Below are positions 1 to 10,104 of a stretch of 64,000 bases of DNA, piece after piece. The notes under the pieces are model-generated. The model ran no database searches. It was given only the letters and a program-made list of their open reading frames with translations, and was not told where the DNA came from. The position numbers and the translations under genes are program-made. Within the stretch, counting starts at the first letter, position 1, and the number at the start of each line of letters is the position of its first letter. The DNA is from Conus ventricosus. Lineage: Eukaryota; Mollusca; Gastropoda; Neogastropoda; Conidae. The DNA is taken from assembly GCA_018398815.1 (NCBI GenBank), contig CM031616.1:34559168-34623167 (forward strand). The letters run 5' to 3'.

Positions 1-737
1 CCTCTTGGAAAGTCAACACAGTAATTACTGTGAGGGATCTCTCCTTTTCCTTTTTGTTCTTCTTGTTGTTGCTGTTTCCTAATTTCTCAGTCCTTACCCT
101 AAAACTGAAAGAATCACCGACTACATGAGTTCATAGGATGGCGAAGACTTCCGCTACATAAAACCGTTCGCCTAGGGAAGTAATTTCTGGTATTAGTTGG
201 TAGGAGCTGAAAGAGTTTCTCCACATGTTTATTATATATCTGGTTGTACGATCTTGGATCCGGCGTTTAATCCGGACTCGCATCGCACCGCGGATCTGCC
301 TGCAAATATCTGCATGCCTTCATTCCTGAGCCACTATACCATCTTCCCACCAAGTTTCGTTACAGTCGGATCAGACGTTTTAGCGTTATGGTCCAGACAC
401 ATTACCAGACAAAAAGACAAAGGCGGAAATTTAATAGCCCTTGGCGGTATTAAATAATACCTCAGAGCCACGAGGGCATTAACACATAAAAGAACCACGG
501 GTGTTTGTCATGGACGCCCAAACAAAAGAAACAGAAGACCTTTCAAGAAAGACCTCAACCCCGATCTCTCCCGGTAGACCCTATGTCACTGAACTGTTAT
601 GCAGAGCCACTGTCGTCATCGAGATTAATTGCGTCATCGCTGGCGTCTGTTCCTGGTGACACACATGAACGGGTCGGGCTGTAACTTCTGGCTGACATGG
701 GCGGACAGGAAAAGACGGAGACGACGCCGAGAGCTGG
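1..737. other. Unassigned non-coding stretch
   Basis: I recognise no gene here. An 86-codon open frame at 197-457 has no motif I know and sits in AT/GC-mixed, repeat-like sequence. The stretch ends where a long G tract begins. Confidence 0.4.
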
Positions 738-774
<37 letters not shown>

Positions 775-870
775 GAGTCAGGGAGGGGTGGAGGGGGGGG
801 AGGTTGAGTAGGCGAAAGGAGGGGGAGGGGCTAGAGGTCGTTGGGGGGGGGGGGGGAGGGAGGTATAACA
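738..870. repeat. Poly-G / G-rich low-complexity tract
   Basis: An uninterrupted G run of about 33 bases (738-772) is followed by G-rich sequence with a second run near 843-856. Long proline-rich or glycine-rich frames across it come only from the homopolymer. Run length is unlikely to be accurate in any assembly. Confidence 0.9.
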
Positions 871-1059
871 CTGAACAGAGCAGCAGGGAGGACACACATA
901 GGACTTGGAGCAGAAACCAGACACACATAGAGAAAAGGTCAAGCGTAATGGGGCCGTAGAGGAGTACGTACTCGACTTGGAACAGACAAACAAACACCAA
1001 TCGGCTGGGTCCGCGAGTCGCCCTTCTCACAGCACGCGTTCTTCTTCTGGGGCTGTTAT

Positions 1060-1203
1060 GTTGTGTTCGTTTGTTTGTTTGTTTCTTGTTCGTGTGTGTG
1101 TGTGGGGGTGGGTGGGGGGGTGCGTGGGTGCGTGTGTGTGTGTGTGTGTGTGTTTTCTTCATTTTTGTTGTTTTTTATTGTTGTTGTTTTGTTGTTTGTT
1201 TGG

Positions 1204-1241
<38 letters not shown>

Positions 1242-1260
1242 TGTGTGTGTGTGTGTTTGT
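1060..1260. repeat. GT-rich compound microsatellite
   Basis: TTTG repeats (about 1065-1090) pass into (GT)n with a GGGTG interruption, then TTG-rich sequence, then two more (TG)n blocks at about 1207-1257. Frames across it encode only Cys/Val or Thr/His runs and are not genes. Confidence 0.95.
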
Positions 1261-1740
1261 ATTTCCAAAAATTAGCTTTAGGTACGGTTCGTTCAGTGTA
1301 TGGTTCGGGTTACATAGCCGGGGTATAAGGAGAGAGTTTTTAGGCCAGTTAAGCGGATGTACAGAAGATACAATTTCGTACAATCTTCGTTGATTGGACG
1401 TGATGACTGGTTCGTTTCTCCCTCTCAACATCGTTGTCGTCTCACGACTGAGCGTATGAGACAGATGAAGCGAGTTGTGGCAGTATTCATAGACAGCACA
1501 AGCAGCTTGTTTTGAGAATGTTTCATTGTGTCTGAAAGTTGATTTACCTTCTTTCTTTAACATGGCCATCAAGGTACATGCCAGGCGGTTCCAAGCAGAC
1601 AGATTAAAATGAAAGGAACGGGACTTTTTAGGAGGAACCAGCTGGCGTAAAGATAGCGTCAAGGTGAGTGAGAAGGCCCGACATGTGACGTCAGCTACGG
1701 AAAAGGTTATGTTTTGAAGATTGTGAATGATGTCATCGAT
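1261..1740. other. Unassigned stretch before the duplicated block
   Basis: No recognised coding, RNA or repeat signal. A minus-strand frame at 1159-1662 runs through it but starts in the adjacent microsatellite and matches no family I know. Confidence 0.35.
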
Positions 1741-2185
1741 GGAAGCTTACAACAAAATACATAAAAACGAGATGCAAGCATATAAAACGTACTCCCAGTT
1801 TATCTTGAATACGCGTGAGATATTCCATAAAGAGGAAAACCCGTTTTGGGCCGTTTAAAGCCGTTAGTAACGGCTATTCTGGTAAATATCGGGCATCATC
1901 CGTTACCCATAGTGAACTACCTACAAATTTTCAGAAAGATCGGCCAAGTACTTTCTGGATATTCCATAAAGAAGAAAAACCGTTATGGGCCGTTATTGCC
2001 GTTAGTAACGGATATAACGGTAAAATAAAAACATCGGGCATCATCCGTGACTCATAATGAATATACCTACAAAGTTTCAGAAAGATGGGCCCAGTAGGTT
2101 TGTCTGGAGCGAGTGGACACATTTTGACCACGGACGGACAGAAGACAGCAGGTACACAGACACACGGCCAGCATTTCTTCCGTTC
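1741..2185 (+). mobile_element. Pearl-like repeat with two ~139-bp cores
   Basis: Two tandem cores start with TATTCCATAAAGA at 1,821 and 1,960 (period 139). Each carries GGGCCGTT...GCCGTTAGTAACGG, CGGGCATCATCCGT and CAGAAAGAT.GGCC. After the second core come GGAGCGAGTG, an ACGG/ACAG tetranucleotide tract and a conserved 3' part (CAGCATTTCTTCCGTTCC). Tandem cores, then a tetranucleotide microsatellite, then a 3' region is the architecture of bivalve pearl / Helentron-associated non-autonomous elements. The family assignment rests on architecture only. Other copies lie at 4,799-5,250 and, split by retrotransposon A, at 9,770-10,104 plus 30,398-30,520. Confidence 0.55.
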
Positions 2186-2640
2186 CTATTCTAAAGTACA
2201 AAAACTGTGAAATGATTGGGTGGGGGTTGTTCTTTGATCAACTATCAGCTTAATATCAAATGCTGGCTCAAACTCATGCTAGGGCCTCAAAACGCTTCCA
2301 TGGATTATACATTACTCGATCACGACGAGGACAAGAGACAGAGACCGAACATTCCTCGCAGGGACAGCGAGCAGGGGAGGGAGTATGCCGATAATTCTCC
2401 CTACCATTTAGGGGAGAATGTTATTTCTGTTGCATGGGGGACAAAACTATAAGACTGAACGGGGCTTCGAAGTGGGAAGTCTGCAGCCGGAGACTGAAGC
2501 ACAGAAATAGAAACAGATTTCCAGAGCGGGCCGAACGAAAGAACAAAGTTTCAAAACGGAGTGACTGAGGGCGGAAAATGAAGCAAAATTTAGAAAGAGA
2601 GGGGGTTAGTTACCGCCAAGAACACAGACAAAGGACAGGA
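2181..2640. other. Unassigned segment inside the duplicated block
   Basis: No recognised gene. A 78-codon plus-strand frame at 2,216-2,452 recurs in the second copy (5,280-5,519), but only because the whole block is duplicated; its 5' end is frameshifted between copies. It has no motif I know. Confidence 0.35.
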
Positions 2641-2740
2641 CAAAACACAATGCACTTCGCCCTCTTGGGTCTTCTTCAGGCAAAAATGAATAACATTTTA
2701 GGACAGTGAAACGAAGACGAGAAACCACTCATCTTCGCAT
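2641..2740 (-). repeat. Inverted-arm motif, minus-strand copy
   Basis: On the minus strand 2,651-2,681 reads GCCTGAAGAAGACCC followed by AAGAGGGCGAAG. The same motif class stands in plus orientation at 4,273-4,305, and the ~75 bases downstream also match (TGTTTTGTC..., then GGCGG). The pair therefore forms a degenerate inverted repeat around the minisatellite and pentamer arrays. The second contig copy lies at ~5,712-5,742. The core resembles a hammerhead core (CUGANGA, stem II, GAA), which I do not assert. Confidence 0.45.
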
Positions 2741-2783
2741 AATCGGCGCAAAATAAAAAATCTTTTGACCGTGCGCCGATAAG

Positions 2784-3110
2784 ACAGAGTCAGAACAGTT
2801 ACGAGTTGTCCTTATGTTATAAACAGAGTCAGAACAGTTACGAGTTCTTCTTATATTATGAACAGAGTCAAAACAGTTACGAGTTGTTCTTATGTTATAA
2901 ACAGAGTCAGACAGTTACGATTTGTTCTTTAAACACAGTCAAACAATATCAGAACAGTCACGAGTTGTTCTATTGTAAACAGCGTTAGAGCAATTACGAC
3001 TTGTTATTTCATAAGTTTACAAATTGTTCTTATGTTATAAAAGAGACTCGGGACAGTCACGAGTTGTTCTTATGCCATAAACAGAGTCAAAAACAGTTTC
3101 GAGTTGTTTC
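2784..3110 (+). repeat. 39-bp minisatellite
   Basis: About eight copies of ACAGAGTCAGAACAGTTACG + AGTTGTTCTTATGTTATAA. The first three copies start at 2,784, 2,823 and 2,862, giving an exact period of 39. Because 39 is a multiple of three, both strands stay open and the plus strand reads a 13-residue repeat (YKQSQNSYELFLC-like). Later copies are shortened or diverged. Second contig copy: ~5,846-6,170. Confidence 0.85.
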
Positions 3111-3229
3111 ATCACGAGCGTTTCCATGGTGTCTGTAATTTTTGTCCTGTAGATAAAGATTCCGAATTGTAAACATCTCAAAAAATAACATATGAAAACA
3201 TTCATGAAACCACAGCAGTTTGGCTACAG

Positions 3230-4130
3230 TCACAATAACACAGGGTAATACATTATGGTACCATTCAATAACAACATATCTACAAAACAGGATCATACAG
3301 TATAGTCTGATGCAATACATTACAGTACGTACAACATAATGTCGTACAATGCAATGCATGACATTACGTGACAATCTAACAGAGACAATGCAGTCTATAT
3401 AATACAAATGGCAGTTTTATGCAACAAAATACATTGCAATTAAATGCATTGCAATTAAATGCATTGCAATTAAATGCATTGCAGTAAAATGCATTGCAAT
3501 TAAATGCAAAACGATCCAAGGCAGTGCAATGCATCACAATGAACTAAAGTGCAATACGTTCAATTACTATGCAGTGCACAACAGTCAGCGCATTACAATG
3601 CAATACATTACAGTCAACACAAGACATTGCAATTCAATAACAATCAATCAAGCTAATGCAATACAGTATAGTCAATACAATGCAAACGCAATACATTACC
3701 GTCAACACAAAGCAATACAAAACAATGGAGCGACCCAATTATTTGTAAAACATTGAATCCCAATGTCAAACAAAAACAGTTATTACAATCCAGTGCAAAA
3801 CAACGCAATCAATACAATGCATTTTGATTGAACAGAAACATCCCATACAATGCAATGCAATATTGTCGATGACATTTACCACAACACATTCAAAAACTGT
3901 ACAATGCGACACAACAGAGCCAATACAACCAGTCAGTCCAACACAATAGAATGTAACACAGACAATACAACACAAGACAAGACAATATGGGACACCGCAA
4001 CAACAATTCAGAGTAAGGCAAAACAATACTACAATGCAAAACTCAATCTAACGCAAGTCAAGACAATATTACACATTTACTGTGCTGCAATACGATATGT
4101 CATAGTACAATACAATACATACAGAACTCC
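3230..4130. repeat. Degenerate pentanucleotide (ACAAT/GCAAT) array
   Basis: About 900 bases are built from 5-mers such as AATAC, AATGC, ATTAC, AGTCA and ACACA, with roughly 5-bp periodicity. A cleaner block at about 3,427-3,510 has five copies of the 15-mer ATTAAATGCATTGCA, itself three pentamers long. I interpret it as an old expanded pentanucleotide satellite. Frames across it are biased to Asn/Gln/Thr on the plus strand and Cys/Val on the minus strand and are not genes. Second contig copy: ~6,290-7,195. Confidence 0.7.
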
Positions 4131-4259
4131 ATAACACTGTTACTTTCAAAGTGACGTGACTGCCGGCGGAAACTGAAACCAATTTAAAAAAAAACGATTT
4201 TTGTAAGAAAATGATGAGAAGATAAGTGATTGCTCGTTCTTCGTTTTCGTTGTTCTGAA

Positions 4260-4360
4260 TGTTGTTTAGCTTGCCTGAAGAAGACCTGAGATTTCGAAAC
4301 GCGTCATGTTTTGTCTCGTAACTTGTATGTCCTTGTTTTCGGCGGACCCACCAAGAATTA
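4260..4360 (+). repeat. Inverted-arm motif, plus-strand copy
   Basis: GCCTGAAGAAGACC at 4,273, CGAAACGCGTC at 4,295-4,305 and TGTTTTGTC, ending in GGCGGACC. It is the partner of the minus-strand copy at 2,641-2,740. A third, corrupted relative is visible near 8,200-8,330 (CTAAACAAAGAC...AAACGCGTCGG), so the motif belongs to a dispersed family. Confidence 0.45.
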
Positions 4361-4697
4361 TTCTTAGAATTTGTTCCATACCATAAGGTAGTGCAACATG
4401 ACATTGAACAGTCTGAACCTAACTCGACCCAGCACAATACCGGACGTGATGCCGATCGAACTAAATGAATAGAATGGTAAACTTGTCGTACACAGATAAT
4501 CCAGCCGTGAGGTCAGTCACATGAACGGATTCATCATGACCTCTGGAGCATATCAAACAATACACCTCAAGACTTTTTCTCGCCAATTCTGGCGTCTGCG
4601 TCATAAGTGCTTTACAGAACACCTACGTCAAAACAATATTGCGTCATGTTGGCGTCAGTGCGCGAATAGATCCGAAGCAGGCCAAGCAGGGGGGGGG

Positions 4698-4797
4698 NNN
4701 NNNNNNNNNNNNNNNNNNNNNNNNNNNNNNNNNNNNNNNNNNNNNNNNNNNNNNNNNNNNNNNNNNNNNNNNNNNNNNNNNNNNNNNNNNNNNNNNN
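4698..4797. other. Assembly gap of exactly 100 N
   Basis: The run is exactly 100 N, the conventional placeholder for a gap of unknown size. Sequence to its left ends in poly-G. Sequence to its right restarts at the beginning of the block already seen at 1,741, which indicates a scaffold join between overlapping contigs. Confidence 0.99.
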
Positions 4798-7700
4798 ATC
4801 ATGGAGCTTACAACAAAATACATAAAAACGAGATGCAAGCATATAAACGTACTCCAGTTTATCTTGATACGCGTGAGATATTCCATAAAGAGGAAAACCC
4901 GTTTTGGGCCGTTTAAAGCCGTTAGTAACGGCTATTCTGGTAAATATCGGGCATCATCCGTTACCCATAGTGAACATACCTACAAATTTTCAGAAAGATC
5001 GGCCAAGTACTTTCTGAGATATTCCATAAAGAAGAAAACCGTTATGGGCCGTTATTGCCGTTAGTAACGGATATAACGGTAAATAAAACATCGGGCATCA
5101 TCCGTGACTCATAATGAATATACCTACAAAGTTTCAGAAAGATGGGCCCAGTAGGTTTGTCTGGAGCGAGTGGAACACATTTTGACCACGGACGGACAGA
5201 CAGACAGACAGGTACACAGACACACGGCCAGCATTTCTTCCGTTCCTATTCTAAAGTACAAAAACTGTGAAATGATTGGGTGGGGGTTGTTCTTTTGATC
5301 AACTATCAGCTTAATATCAAATGCTGGCTCAAACTCATGCTAGGGCCTCAAAACGCTTCCATGGATTATACATTACTCGATCACGACGAGGACAAGAGAC
5401 AGAGACCGAACATTCCTCGCAGGGACAGCGAGCAGGGGAGGGAGTATGCCGATAATTCTCCCTACCATTTAGGGGAGAATGTTATTTCTGTTGCATGGGG
5501 ACAAAACTATAAAGACTGAACGGGGCTTCGAAGTGGGAAGTCTGCAGACGGAGACTGAAGCACAGAAATAGAAACAGATTTCCAGAGCGGCCGAACGAAA
5601 GAACAAAGTTTCAAAACGGAGTGACTGAGGGCGGAAAATGAAGCAAAATTTAGAAAGAGAGGGGGTTTAGTTACCGCCAAGAACACAGACAAAGGACAGG
5701 ACAAAACACAATGCACTTCGCCCTCTTGGGTCTTCTTCAGGCAAAAATGAAATAACATTTTAGGACAGTGAAACGAAGAACGAGAAACCACTCATCTTCG
5801 CATAATCGGCGCAAAATAAAAAATCTTTTGACCGTGCGCCGATAAGACAGAGTCAGAACAGTTACGAGTTGTCCTTATGTTATAAACAGAGTCAGAACAG
5901 TTACGAGTTCTTCTTATATTATGAACAGAGTCAAAACAGTTACGAGTTGTTCTTATGTTATAAACAGAGTCAGAACAGTTACGATTTGTTCTTATAAACA
6001 CAGTCAAAACAATATCAGAACAGTCACGAGTTGTTCTATTGTAAACAGCGTTAGAGCAATTACGACTTGTTATTTCATAAGTTACAAATTGTTCTTATGT
6101 TATAAAGAGACTCGGGACAGTCACGAGTTGTTCTTATGCCATAAACAGAGTCAAAACAGTTTCGAGTTGTTCTCATCACGAGCGTTTCCATGGTGTCTGT
6201 AATTTTTGTCCTGTAGATAAAGATTCGAATTGTAAACATCTCGAAAATAACATATGAAAACATTCATGAAACCACAGCAGTTTGGCTACAGTCACAATAA
6301 CACAGGGTAATACATTATGGTACCATTCAATAACAACAATATCTACAAAACAGGATCATACAGTATAGTCTGATGCAATACATTACAGTACGATACAACA
6401 TAATGTCGTACAATGCAATGCATGACATTACGTGACAATCTAACAGAAGACAATGCAGTCAATATAATACAAATGGCAGTTTTATGCAACAAAATACATT
6501 GCAATTAAATGCATTGCAATTAAATGCATTGCAATTAAATGCATTGCAGTAAAATGCATTGCAATTAAATGCAAACGATCCAAGGCAGTGCAATGCATCA
6601 CAATGAACTAAAGTGCAATACGTTCAATTACTATGCAGTGCACAACAGTCAGCGCATTACAATGCAATACATTACAGTCAACACAAGACATTGCAATTCA
6701 ATACAATCAATCAAGCTAATGCAATACAGTATAGTCAATACAATGCAACGCAATACATTACCGTCAACACAAAGCAATACAAAACAATGGAAGCGACCCA
6801 ATTATTTGTAAAACATTGAATCCCAATGTCAAACAAAACAGTTATTACAATCCAGTGCAAAACAACGCAATCAATACAATGCATTTTGATTGAACAGAAA
6901 CATCCCATACAATGCAATGCAATATTGTCGATGACAATTTACCACAACACATTCAAAACTGTACAATGCGACACAACAGAGCCAATACAACCAGTCAGTC
7001 CAACACAATAGAATGTAACACAGACAATACAACACAAGACAAGACAATATGGGACACCGCAACAACAATTCAGAGTAAGGCAAAACAATACTACAATGCA
7101 AAACTCAATCTAACGCAAGTCAAGACAATATTACACATTTACTGTGCTGCAATACGATATGTCATAGTACAATACAATACATACAGAACTCCATAACACT
7201 GTTACTTTCAAAGTGACGTGACTGCCGGCGGAAACTGAAACCAATTTAAAAAACGATTTTTGTAAGAAAATGATGAGAAGATAAGTGATTGCTCGTTCTT
7301 CGTTTTCGTTGTTCTGAATGTTTTTTTGCTTCCCTAAAGAAGACCTGAGTTTTCAAAAAAAGGGCCTCATTTTTTTCTCGAAAATTTTTAATGCCCTTTT
7401 TTTCGGCGGACCCCACCAAAAAATTTTTTCTTAAAATTTTTTTTCCATACCAAAATTTTTAGGGAAAACATGACATTAAACGGGTCTGAACCTAACCCCA
7501 AACCCAGCACAATCCCGGACGTGATGCCGATCGAATAAATAAATTTAAAAGGGTTTAAATTTTTCGTAAAACAGTAACCCAGCCGTGAGGTCAGTCCATG
7601 AACGGTTTCCCTCATGACCTTGGAGAATATCAAACAATAACCTCAAAAATTTTTCCCTCGCCCCCAAAATTTGGCGTTTGCTTTCTTTAAAGGGTTTACA

Positions 7701-7800
7701 AAACCCAAATACGTCAAAAACAATGTTTGGGGTAAATTGTTGGCGTCTTTCCCAGGGGACATATGACTCCGAAGCGGCCAAGCGGGGAAAGAAAGGGATT
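4798..7800. repeat. ~3-kb block, copy 2 (first part of right contig)
   Basis: Counterpart of 1,741-4,697 in the same order: pearl-like repeat (4,799-5,250), unassigned segment, inverted motif (-) at ~5,712, 39-bp minisatellite (~5,846-6,170), pentamer array (~6,290-7,195), and inverted motif (+) at ~7,331, already corrupted. Agreement is close until about 7,320. After that this copy shows homopolymer substitutions absent from copy 1. Confidence 0.85.
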
Positions 7801-7839
7801 GGGTTTTATGGGGGCCCGGTTTCGGAGAAGGAGGGGGAG

Positions 7840-7913
7840 GGGGGGGGGGGGGGGGGGAAAAATGGGGGGGGGGATGGGGGGGAAGGGGGGGCGGGGAGAG
7901 GGGGGCGGGGGGA

Positions 7914-7952
<39 letters not shown>

Positions 7953-7955
7953 AAG
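7840..7955. repeat. Poly-G tract in corrupted zone
   Basis: Almost continuous G with rare A and C. Glycine-rich and proline-rich frames in both directions are artefacts. It occupies the position corresponding to the G run at the end of the left contig. Confidence 0.9.
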
Positions 7956-8189
7956 GAGGGGGGAGGGGGGGCTGGGTTTTATTTCAGAAGGGGTTTGTTT
8001 TTCCCCCAAAGGTTTCCCCTTTGGGCATAGTGGTAAATCCCCTACTTCAGGGCCCGGGGCGGTTCGAATTCAAAACGCTTTTGGCATAAAACCCAAAAAA
8101 GGGGCCCTTTTTCCCCGCCCTTTTTAAAACTTTTTTTTTTTTTTAATTTCACTAAAAACCCTTTTTCAATTTTGCCCCCCCAATTTGAG

Positions 8190-8330
8190 GAGAAAATTTG
8201 TTAGTTCGCTTTCGTTTTCATTGTCCCAATTTTTTTTTGTTTTTCCCTAAACAAAGACTAAAAAAGGTAAAAACGCGTCGGTTTTTTTGGCCTGTAATTT
8301 TGTTTCATTCTTTCGTTCGGCAAATGCAGA
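8190..8330 (+). repeat. Corrupted third copy of the CCTGAAGAAGAC...ACGCGTC motif
   Basis: GTTCGCTTTCGTTTTCATTG, then CTAAACAAAGACTAAAAAAG, AAACGCGTCGG and TTTGGCCTGTAATTTTG align in order with 4,235-4,350 but have different flanks. It is a paralogous member of the same dispersed repeat family. Confidence 0.35.
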
Positions 8331-8699
8331 ATTTTTTTTTTTTTTTGTTCGCTTCAATTTCCCCCTTGCAGCCACCTCATTTCCCGAAACGAACTCAGTC
8401 TATGTTGTTTATAGACCACCCGACCATTTGGGCCCGACAAAGGCTTCACCTTGTCTTTTTTAACATGTTATCGTTCTAGTGGTATCAGGTAGCGTTCGAC
8501 ACCCCCCCCCCTTTTCCCCCCCCCCCCGCCCACCTGCCCCCCTTTTCCCCCGGGGGGAGGGAAATTATTATTGCCTAACCCGCCTGTTTGTTTTACCTTC
8601 GGTAGTTGGGGGATTTTCCCCTGGGGAAAAAAGTGGAACGAAAAGTTAAGATCGGGGTTTGGCCCGACGGGAAAGGAAGTGTGGATCTTATTTGGCCCA

Positions 8700-8790
8700 A
8701 TTGGGATAATCTCCCCTCTCTCTCTCTCTCTCCTCTTCCTCTCTCTCTCTCCTCTCTCTTTTCCCCTCTCTTTTCTCTCTTTCCCCCAAA
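8700..8790. repeat. (CT)n microsatellite
   Basis: CTCTCT tracts with CCTCTTCC interruptions within the corrupted zone. No gene. Confidence 0.9.
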
Positions 8791-8889
8791 ATCTGTTCTA
8801 GGGACGCAAGGAATAACACAAAAATAAAAGTGGAAGCAATTTTAAAGTACTCCAAAATTTTCCAAACCGCTTATTAAAAGTCAAGTGCT

Positions 8890-9690
8890 TTTTTGGTTAA
8901 AAAATTAAAGGGGGGAAAATAACGGTTTTAACGGTTTTTTAAACCGAGTAATTTTTTAAAAAATGGTTTTTTAGTCCTCAGGGGCTAAAGCCTTTTGTAC
9001 ATACCAAATTTCACCCAAATCGGAAATTATGTCAAAAAATAACATTTTTTAAACGGTAAAGTTTTTTGGGAAACCTGCATGGAAGTCCTTTTTTGTGTGC
9101 TGCCCTTTCATATAAAAAAATTGCTTTTAAAAACCCACCAATATATAAAAAAAAAACGGCAAAATAACGGTTTATCGGTTTTTTAAAACCCATATACACT
9201 TTTGAAACCTGTTTTTAGCCCCTCACTGGGCTAAAGCCTGTGTACTTCCCAAATTTCACCAAATGGCAATAATGTCAAAAAAATAAGGGTTTTTTTAACG
9301 GTCAGTTTTTAAAAAACACTGCTTTGGATTGCCCATTTGTGTGTGTTAACCTTTCTTTAGCAAAATTGCATTAAAACCCCCCAATATTTTAAAAATAATG
9401 GAAAAAAAAGGGTTTTTTTAAGGGTTTCCCTATAACCGATATGACTTTGAACCGGTTTTTTAGTCCTAAATGGGCTAAAGCCTGTGTAGATATAAAAATT
9501 TCACCCAAAATTGGGAATATGTCAAGAATAAGGGTTTTTTAACGGTAAAATTTTTGGGAAACACTACATGGGAAGTGCCTTTTGTGTGGGAAAACCTTTC
9601 TATATCCCAAAATTTCATTAAAAATCCACCTATATATAAGAAATAAGGGCCCAGTTTTAAAGGGTTTTTTTTAACGGTTGTTTAACCCTT
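8890..9690 (+). repeat. Tandem array, ~243-bp unit, three copies
   Basis: The landmark GGGCTAAAGCC recurs near 8,984, 9,229 and 9,472. Each copy also carries, in order, AAATTTCACC, AATGTCAA.AATAA, a GTTTTT..AACGGT block, GGAAACACT.CATGG and CCTTT.TGTGTG. The array lies directly before a pearl-like core pair and may be part of the same composite element. Sequence quality is poor, so the unit length is approximate. Confidence 0.65.
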
Positions 9691-9769
9691 TTTTCGCATT
9701 CCATCATTTTACAAAGGGGACAGAGGTTCCGATTTGTCACAAGTCACCCCCAAAAAAGCTTATAAAGGG

Positions 9770-10104
9770 CCCCAAATTATTTCTGGTTTTCCCATAAAGA
9801 AGAAAAACCTTTTAAAAGGGCCTTTTAAAAACCGTTGAAAACGGCATAACGGGGAAACTAAAACATAAAGGCTTTTTTGTGACCCTTTAATAAAACTTTC
9901 CTAAAAATTTTCGGGAAAGATCGGCCAAGTAACTTTCTGAAAATTTTTCCATAAAAGAAAAAAGTTTTTTCGGGCCCATTACAGCCGTTAGTAACGGCTG
10001 AAACGGAAAACAAAAAACGTCGGGCATCATCCTTTGATCCATAATGCCACACCTAAAAATTTTTCAAAAAAATGGGCCCCTGTATTTTTTGGTTGGAGCG
10101 AGTG
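9770..10104 (+). mobile_element. Pearl-like repeat, left part, split by retrotransposon A
   Basis: Two corrupted cores (CCATAAAGAAGAAAAACC at ~9,790 and CCATAAAAGAAAAAAG at ~9,950) carry GCCGTTAGTAACGG and CGGGCATCATCC, and end in GGTTGGAGCGAGTG at 10,104. In intact copies the next bases are GAACACATTTTGACC. Those bases are found at 30,403, on the far side of retrotransposon A. Position 10,104 is therefore a retrotransposon insertion point. Confidence 0.7.
10100..10104 (+). repeat. Left target-site duplication GAGTG of element A
   Basis: GAGTG stands immediately before the LTR start TGTCCGG. The same five bases follow the right LTR at 30,398-30,402, and the uninterrupted repeat (for example 5,166-5,172) has the sequence once. 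A 5-bp duplication is normal for Ty3/Gypsy integrases. Confidence 0.8.

Larger units (their letters stand above)
1741..4697. repeat. ~3-kb block, copy 1 (last part of left contig)
   Basis: From the AAGCTTACAACAAAATACATAAA region to the poly-G next to the gap, this block is repeated at 4,798 to ~7,800. The right-hand copy begins within a few bases of the contig edge. Differences up to 7,320 are mainly single-base homopolymer indels. I read it as the unmerged overlap of two contigs rather than a biological tandem duplication. It contains, in order, a pearl-like repeat, an unassigned segment (2,181-2,640), a 39-bp minisatellite, a degenerate pentamer array, and inverted copies of a CCTGAAGAAGAC motif. 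Confidence 0.85.

Noticed and set aside
197..457. 86-codon frame as a small gene
   Set aside because: No motif, no supporting context, and composition like adjacent non-coding sequence.
581..1162. 193-codon minus-strand Pro/Thr-rich frame
   Set aside because: Crosses poly-G and (GT)n tracts only.
3420..3520. CRISPR array (regular 15-bp repeats)
   Set aside because: No spacers of constant length, repeat too short, eukaryotic context, and the pattern is a pentamer-derived satellite.
4273..4305. Confident hammerhead ribozyme
   Set aside because: Stem I cannot be formed by eye in the plus copy and the minus copy lacks the full GAAA; kept only as a hypothesis.
1741..7200. True tandem gene duplication
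   Set aside because: Copy 2 begins at the contig edge after exactly 100 N; overlap of unmerged contigs is simpler.
7763..8127. Glycine-rich protein
   Set aside because: Poly-G artefact within the corrupted consensus.
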